Shown one piece after another: positions 41,286 to 44,550 of a stretch of 44,550 bases of DNA (positions are counted from its first letter, which is position 1; the number at the start of each line of letters is the position of its first letter). The DNA is from an uncultured Lachnospiraceae bacterium (lineage in GTDB: Bacteria; Bacillota; Clostridia; Lachnospirales; Lachnospiraceae). Position numbers and translations under genes: made by a program. The notes beneath the pieces are model-generated. The model worked only from the letters and a program-made list of their open reading frames with translations. It had not been told where the DNA came from and made no database searches. Where the stretch lies: positions 1 to 44,550 of the forward strand of contig CAJUGG010000091.1 of NCBI GenBank assembly GCA_910585995.1. The letters are read 5' to 3'.

Positions 41286-41931
41286 CTATTCTACCCTACT
41301 TCCTTGATTTTGTCCATGTATTTTCCAAAGAATCCGGTCTATTTTCAAAATCCGCAGTCCCGCAAACAGCACGATTGTACCTGTCACGTCCACGACCGAG
41401 TGCTGCTTCGTAAACATCGTAGACAGAATAATTCCGGCCGCCAATAATCTCCCCGCCCAGATTCCCCAATGCGGCAGCCGCCTCCTCTGCAGCTCCAGGC
41501 TGTACTGAAGGACAAGTGTCACATACACATGCATACTGGGAAATACACTCTTCGGCGTATCCACAGTCTGCACAAACCGCAGCAATCTCCCGCTTATCGT
41601 CCCCAGATCATACACAATCCCCTCCCTAAGATCCAGTCCCGTCGGCCACACATAAGAGATCAGCAAAAAGACATTCATACCCACCGTCAACACAAATACA
41701 ACTTCCCGATATTCCTCCCTGCCAAGATTTCTGATCGCCAGCCACGCACACACCAAAATATAAGGAAACCAGCTCAAATATATAAACAAATCCCGGCAGA
41801 CACGGAATCCACTGATCTACCCCGCAAGAAATCAAAAAGACCTCCTTTGGCTCCACAATCTCCAGATACAAAAACACCCCCATATAAACCATCAGCCATC
41901 CCCCCAACACCCCCAAATACCTCTCCCTCAT
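41286..41931 (-). pseudogene. PAP2-family phosphatase, frameshifted
   Basis: Two frames together make one membrane phosphatase (about 215 residues). The 5' part (from ATG 41931, or 41949) reads RERYLGVLGGWLMVYMGVFLY then CGVDQWIPCLPGFVYI. The 3' part reads IYLSWFPYILVCAWLAIRN and carries PAP2 motifs VFPSMHV and KQHSVVDV. The junction is at a TATATA tract (41778-41784): one more TA would restore the frame. The catalytic half is intact but has no good start of its own (only TTG). A real mutation, slippage-based switching or a sequencing error are all possible. The gene follows the nucleoside kinase. Confidence 0.75.
41288..41316 (-). promoter_or_regulatory. rnpB promoter within the PAP2 gene end
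   Basis: Minus strand TGGACA (-35, 41311-41316), 17-base spacer, TAGAAT (-10, 41288-41293), predicting a start at about 41281, exactly the RNase P RNA 5' end. The promoter overlaps the last codons of the PAP2 reading frame. Confidence 0.8.
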
Positions 41932-41951
41932 AACCTCTCTTACTCTCATCC

Positions 41952-43604
41952 CTACACATGAAAATACGATCCCCCAATAAACTCCCGCAAAATCGAATTA
42001 TTCGGCACCAGATTACTATCAATCCCCTGGAAATAATTCAAAAACTTCAAAAGCCTCTTCGCCTCCAGATACTCTGGCTCTCCTTGCCGAATCCCGAACA
42101 ACAGCGGCTCCGCATACTGTTTCAATACTGCCAGCTCATAGATCAGCGCTGAATTAAACATCACATCCGCATCTCCTTGATACGGAAAGATATTCTCATC
42201 TTCTCCCCGGCGCACCGACGGCCACATGGAGATGGTCTTTCTTGCACTTGCTCCGCGCGTCCTGGCATCCCGCACCATCCGCCGGATCATCCGCCCGTCT
42301 GTGGTAGCGATCCGATTGTGCTCGTCAATATTCAGCTGCGTCAGCGCACTCAGATAGATCTTAAATTTATTTTCTTTTGGAAGCGAATGGGACATGGCAT
42401 CGTTGAGACAGTGAATCCCCTCAATCACCAGCACATCATCTGCCCCTAACTTCAGCGTATTCCCCTTATATTCTTTCATGCCAGTCAGAAAATTAAACGT
42501 AGGCATGGATACCTCTTCACCTTGTAACAGCGCACTCATCTGATCATTAAACAATTCCACATCAATCGCGCCCAGACACTCAAAATTAAAATTGCCGTCC
42601 TCATCTTTCGGCGTATCTTCCCGCTCTACAAAATAATTATCCACTCCAATCGGATGTGGCCGAAGCCCATGAGCCAACAACTGGATGGACAGCCTGTGGG
42701 AAAATGTAGTCTTTCCGGAAGAAGAAGGTCCTGCAATCATAATCAGCTTTTTATCATGCTCCGAAGCGATCCGCGCCGCAATATTGCCCAGCTCTTTTTC
42801 CATAATGGCTTCCTGCGCCAGGATAATATCCCCGATCTTTCCATTGGCGATCTGCTCATTTAAAGCGCCTACCGTTGCCACTTCTAGCACTTCACTCCAT
42901 CTGGTGGAATTTTTCAAAGTCTGAAATAATTTAAACTCTGGTTTAAATTCCCCGAACGTCTCCGGAGTCTTAACCGGTGGAAACTCCATCACAAATCCCT
43001 CATCATAAGGAATCAGCTGAAAATATTTTAGATAACTGGTGTTGGGCACCATATAGCCATAATAATAGTCCTCAAATCCATCCAGCTCATAGATATTGAC
43101 CGTAGAGCTTCTGCGAAACCGAAACAATTTCGCCTTATCCTTCATCCCATTGCGATAAAATTTCTCAATAGCGTCATCCACCGGGATAGTCTTTTTCTGA
43201 ATCGGCAGAGACAGACGCACCAGTTCTTCCATCCGCGCCTGTATATTTTCCAAAAATTCCTCATCCGGCATCCGGTATTTGCTCGTGCAGTAATACCCCT
43301 TACTTACGGAAAAATGAAGCTTTATGCCGCTCACCACTTCTTTCCCGCCCACGTCAAAGATCGCTTTCATCAAAAGCAATATCGCACTGCGCTTGTAGGT
43401 CTTATAACCGTCCAGATGGCCGGTTGTTAAAAATTCTACAATGCTCTCATCTTTGACTTCGCGAAACAGTTCCCGCATCTTGCCATTTTCCAGTACCAGC
43501 ACAATATCATGCGGATAATCTTTCTGATACTCTTTAGCCAGATCCAGATACGTCATACCTTCCAGAACATCTGTCTTTTTTCCCTCAATCACGATCTGTT
43601 TCAT
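41952..43604 (-). CDS. Nucleoside (uridine-type) kinase with N-terminal TGS domain
   Basis: A 550-residue fusion. Residues 1-60 resemble a TGS/ubiquitin-like domain, about 60-200 a threonyl-tRNA-synthetase-like second additional domain, and about 285-490 a phosphoribulokinase/uridine-kinase domain with P-loop AGPSSSGKTT (291-300), VIEGIHCLND and RRMVRDARTRG. The family is widespread in Clostridia and annotated as nucleoside kinase; the exact substrate is unproven. ATG 43604 follows AAAGGGGG. It ends 20 bases before the PAP2 start. Confidence 0.85.
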   Translation of the reverse strand: MKQIVIEGKKTDVLEGMTYLDLAKEYQKDYPHDIVLVLENGKMRELFREVKDESIVEFLTTGHLDGYKTYKRSAILLLMKAIFDVGGKEVVSGIKLHFSVSKGYYCTSKYRMPDEEFLENIQARMEELVRLSLPIQKKTIPVDDAIEKFYRNGMKDKAKLFRFRRSSTVNIYELDGFEDYYYGYMVPNTSYLKYFQLIPYDEGFVMEFPPVKTPETFGEFKPEFKLFQTLKNSTRWSEVLEVATVGALNEQIANGKIGDIILAQEAIMEKELGNIAARIASEHDKKLIMIAGPSSSGKTTFSHRLSIQLLAHGLRPHPIGVDNYFVEREDTPKDEDGNFNFECLGAIDVELFNDQMSALLQGEEVSMPTFNFLTGMKEYKGNTLKLGADDVLVIEGIHCLNDAMSHSLPKENKFKIYLSALTQLNIDEHNRIATTDGRMIRRMVRDARTRGASARKTISMWPSVRRGEDENIFPYQGDADVMFNSALIYELAVLKQYAEPLLFGIRQGEPEYLEAKRLLKFLNYFQGIDSNLVPNNSILREFIGGSYFHV

Positions 43605-43628
43605 ATGTATACCCCCTTTGAGATAAAA

Positions 43629-44399
43629 TTACAAAACTGAAAATGGGTGCTGCACTGGAACACAGTCCATATGCACCCCTGTCAATACTTTTTCCAAATA
43701 TGCTTTCACGTCCTGCATAAAGATATGTTCAATTCCATAATGCCCTGCATCAATGATACAAAGTCCCTGATCCACCGCATCAATCCCCGTGTGATGGTCA
43801 ATATCTCCCGTAATATAGACATCACAGCCAAAGCGAAGCGCTTCTTTCATGGTGCCCTTACCAGAGCCTGGACAGATCGCTGCCGTGTACACTTCCTGAT
43901 CCAGCGGTCCAAACAGTTTCACACTGGGGATCTGATAGGCCTCTTTGACTTGTCTGGCACATGCTTCTAATGTCATGCGCCTGGGCAGTACACCGACTCT
44001 TCCGATTCCCTCGCCGTCCTTGATCTCCTCCAACACGGTACATTCCTGCAGATCCATCAGCCTTGCTGCCAGATCTGCCATCCCTCTGGTATCATAATTG
44101 GTATGCATAGCATAATAAGAGATATCACTCTGTATCAGTGCCAGCAGCCTTCTGCCGTTCATATCCTCATCTGTCACCCGCCTGATCGGGGAAAACAGCA
44201 TAGGATGGTGGGTGATCAGCATATCCGCCTTTTGTTCCACAGCCATACGCACCACCTCATCGGTGGCATCCAAAGCCAAGAGGATATGTCTCACTTCTTT
44301 GTCCCTTCTGCCCGCCAAAAGTCCCACGTTGTCCCAGTCACAGGCATATTCCAAACCATATTCCTGCTCCAAAAGCGCACAGATCTCTTGACACTTCAT
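43629..44399 (-). CDS. Nif3-like dinuclear metal-centre protein (DUF34)
   Basis: A 256-residue Nif3/YbgI-family protein. Metal ligands: His-His in THHPMLFSP, MHTNYD, and the C-terminal HYGIEHIF. CDWDNVGLLAG near the N-terminus is a family hallmark. Often called GTP cyclohydrolase I type 2, but the activity is unresolved. I chose ATG 44399 (GGAGACGAGG upstream); ATG 44417 is possible. In related genomes trmK normally precedes it. Confidence 0.9.
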   Translation of the reverse strand: MKCQEICALLEQEYGLEYACDWDNVGLLAGRRDKEVRHILLALDATDEVVRMAVEQKADMLITHHPMLFSPIRRVTDEDMNGRRLLALIQSDISYYAMHTNYDTRGMADLAARLMDLQECTVLEEIKDGEGIGRVGVLPRRMTLEACARQVKEAYQIPSVKLFGPLDQEVYTAAICPGSGKGTMKEALRFGCDVYITGDIDHHTGIDAVDQGLCIIDAGHYGIEHIFMQDVKAYLEKVLTGVHMDCVPVQHPFSVL

Positions 44400-44416
44400 G
44401 TCCTCGTCTCCTCTCA

Positions 44417-44550
44417 TTTAAGTTCCGCAACTTCCCTCCCAAGCCCCCGGCACTAAGAGAATTTTCAGCCACTAAAGTGTCTGTAAATCCTCTTGAGGCT
44501 TGTCCGGTCTGTTGCTGTTTTTTTAAGTTCCGCAACTCCCCTCTCAAGCC
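44417..44550. repeat. 29-bp direct repeat pair upstream of nif3-like gene
   Basis: TTTAAGTTCCGCAAC begins both copies, 44417-44445 and 44522-44550, matching at 27 of 29 positions with 105-base spacing. The second copy ends exactly at the window edge, so it may extend further. On the minus strand each copy contains an AGGGRAG purine run and can encode REVAELK-like residues. Origin unclear. Confidence 0.7.
44465..44550 (-). CDS. Possible C-terminal end of an upstream gene (trmK?)
   Basis: A minus-strand frame entering from the window edge reads LERGVAELKKTATDRTSLKR and stops at 44465-44467. A charged, helical end would fit the C-terminus of the tRNA methyltransferase TrmK that commonly precedes nif3-like genes in Clostridia, but only 27 residues are visible, and one direct-repeat copy covers part of them. 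A chance open frame is possible. Confidence 0.25.
   Translation of the reverse strand, partial: LERGVAELKKTATDRTSLKRIYRHFSG

Overview
The window looks like the chromosome of an anaerobic Clostridia member, most likely Lachnospiraceae. The evidence is gene content: a type III glutamine synthetase beside purF and gltB, a trimeric NAD-linked [FeFe]-hydrogenase, a tungsten-type aldehyde:ferredoxin oxidoreductase with its cofactor genes, a class A RNase P RNA and Clostridia-like promoters. I see no phage, insertion sequence, tRNA or CRISPR array. Nearly all the sequence is coding.

Layout. 1-350: the first bases of a 16S rRNA gene (minus strand) with a tandem rrn promoter region. 388-582: a long hairpin element (E1). 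588-8654: a five-gene minus-strand operon encoding SWIM zinc-finger, large helical, MoxR ATPase, DUF5682/YehM-like and VWA proteins, a conserved set of unknown function. 8745-11007: a small membrane protein and a repeat-rich surface protein. 11262-19924: nitrogen assimilation, with gltB (minus) divergent from glnN-purF (plus). Both promoters are followed by a terminator hairpin before the start codon, and a second long hairpin (E2) sits between them. 19931-23412: a histidine kinase without a response regulator, rhamnulokinase and a cysteine hydrolase. 23565-27630: hydrogenase genes hydC-hydB-hydA. 27794-37216: a tungsten/pterin cluster read on the minus strand, in the order aor, moaD-like, thiF-like, tupA, tupB, tupC, moeA, moeA-PBP fusion, MOSC-ModE fusion. 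It is preceded by a Moco/Tuco-type riboswitch and contains hairpin E3 (tupA/tupB) and hairpin E4 (between the moeA genes). 37482-40463 (plus): a TM1266-like regulator, hydG and hydF. 40516-44550 (minus): a small hypothetical protein, rnpB, a frameshifted PAP2 gene, a TGS-domain nucleoside kinase and a Nif3-like protein.

How they fit together. The hydrogenase, its maturases and the tungsten oxidoreductase share low-potential ferredoxin chemistry. The aor operon and the maturase operon diverge from one control region that carries a perfect GATTGTAT-N6-ATACAATC inverted repeat. The tungstate transporter, two MoeA proteins, a ThiF/MoaD pair and a MOSC-ModE fusion would supply and sense the tungsten cofactor.

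Most unusual observation. E1 and E2 share a ~117-nt core whose 23-bp inner stem shows three two-sided compensatory changes and four wobble-compatible changes. E3 looks like an internal-deletion derivative. The outer arms differ completely between loci, yet in each locus they pair with one another, and the arm differences are mostly G-U pairs only if the plus strand is the RNA. This points to an undescribed structured RNA or hairpin-element family.
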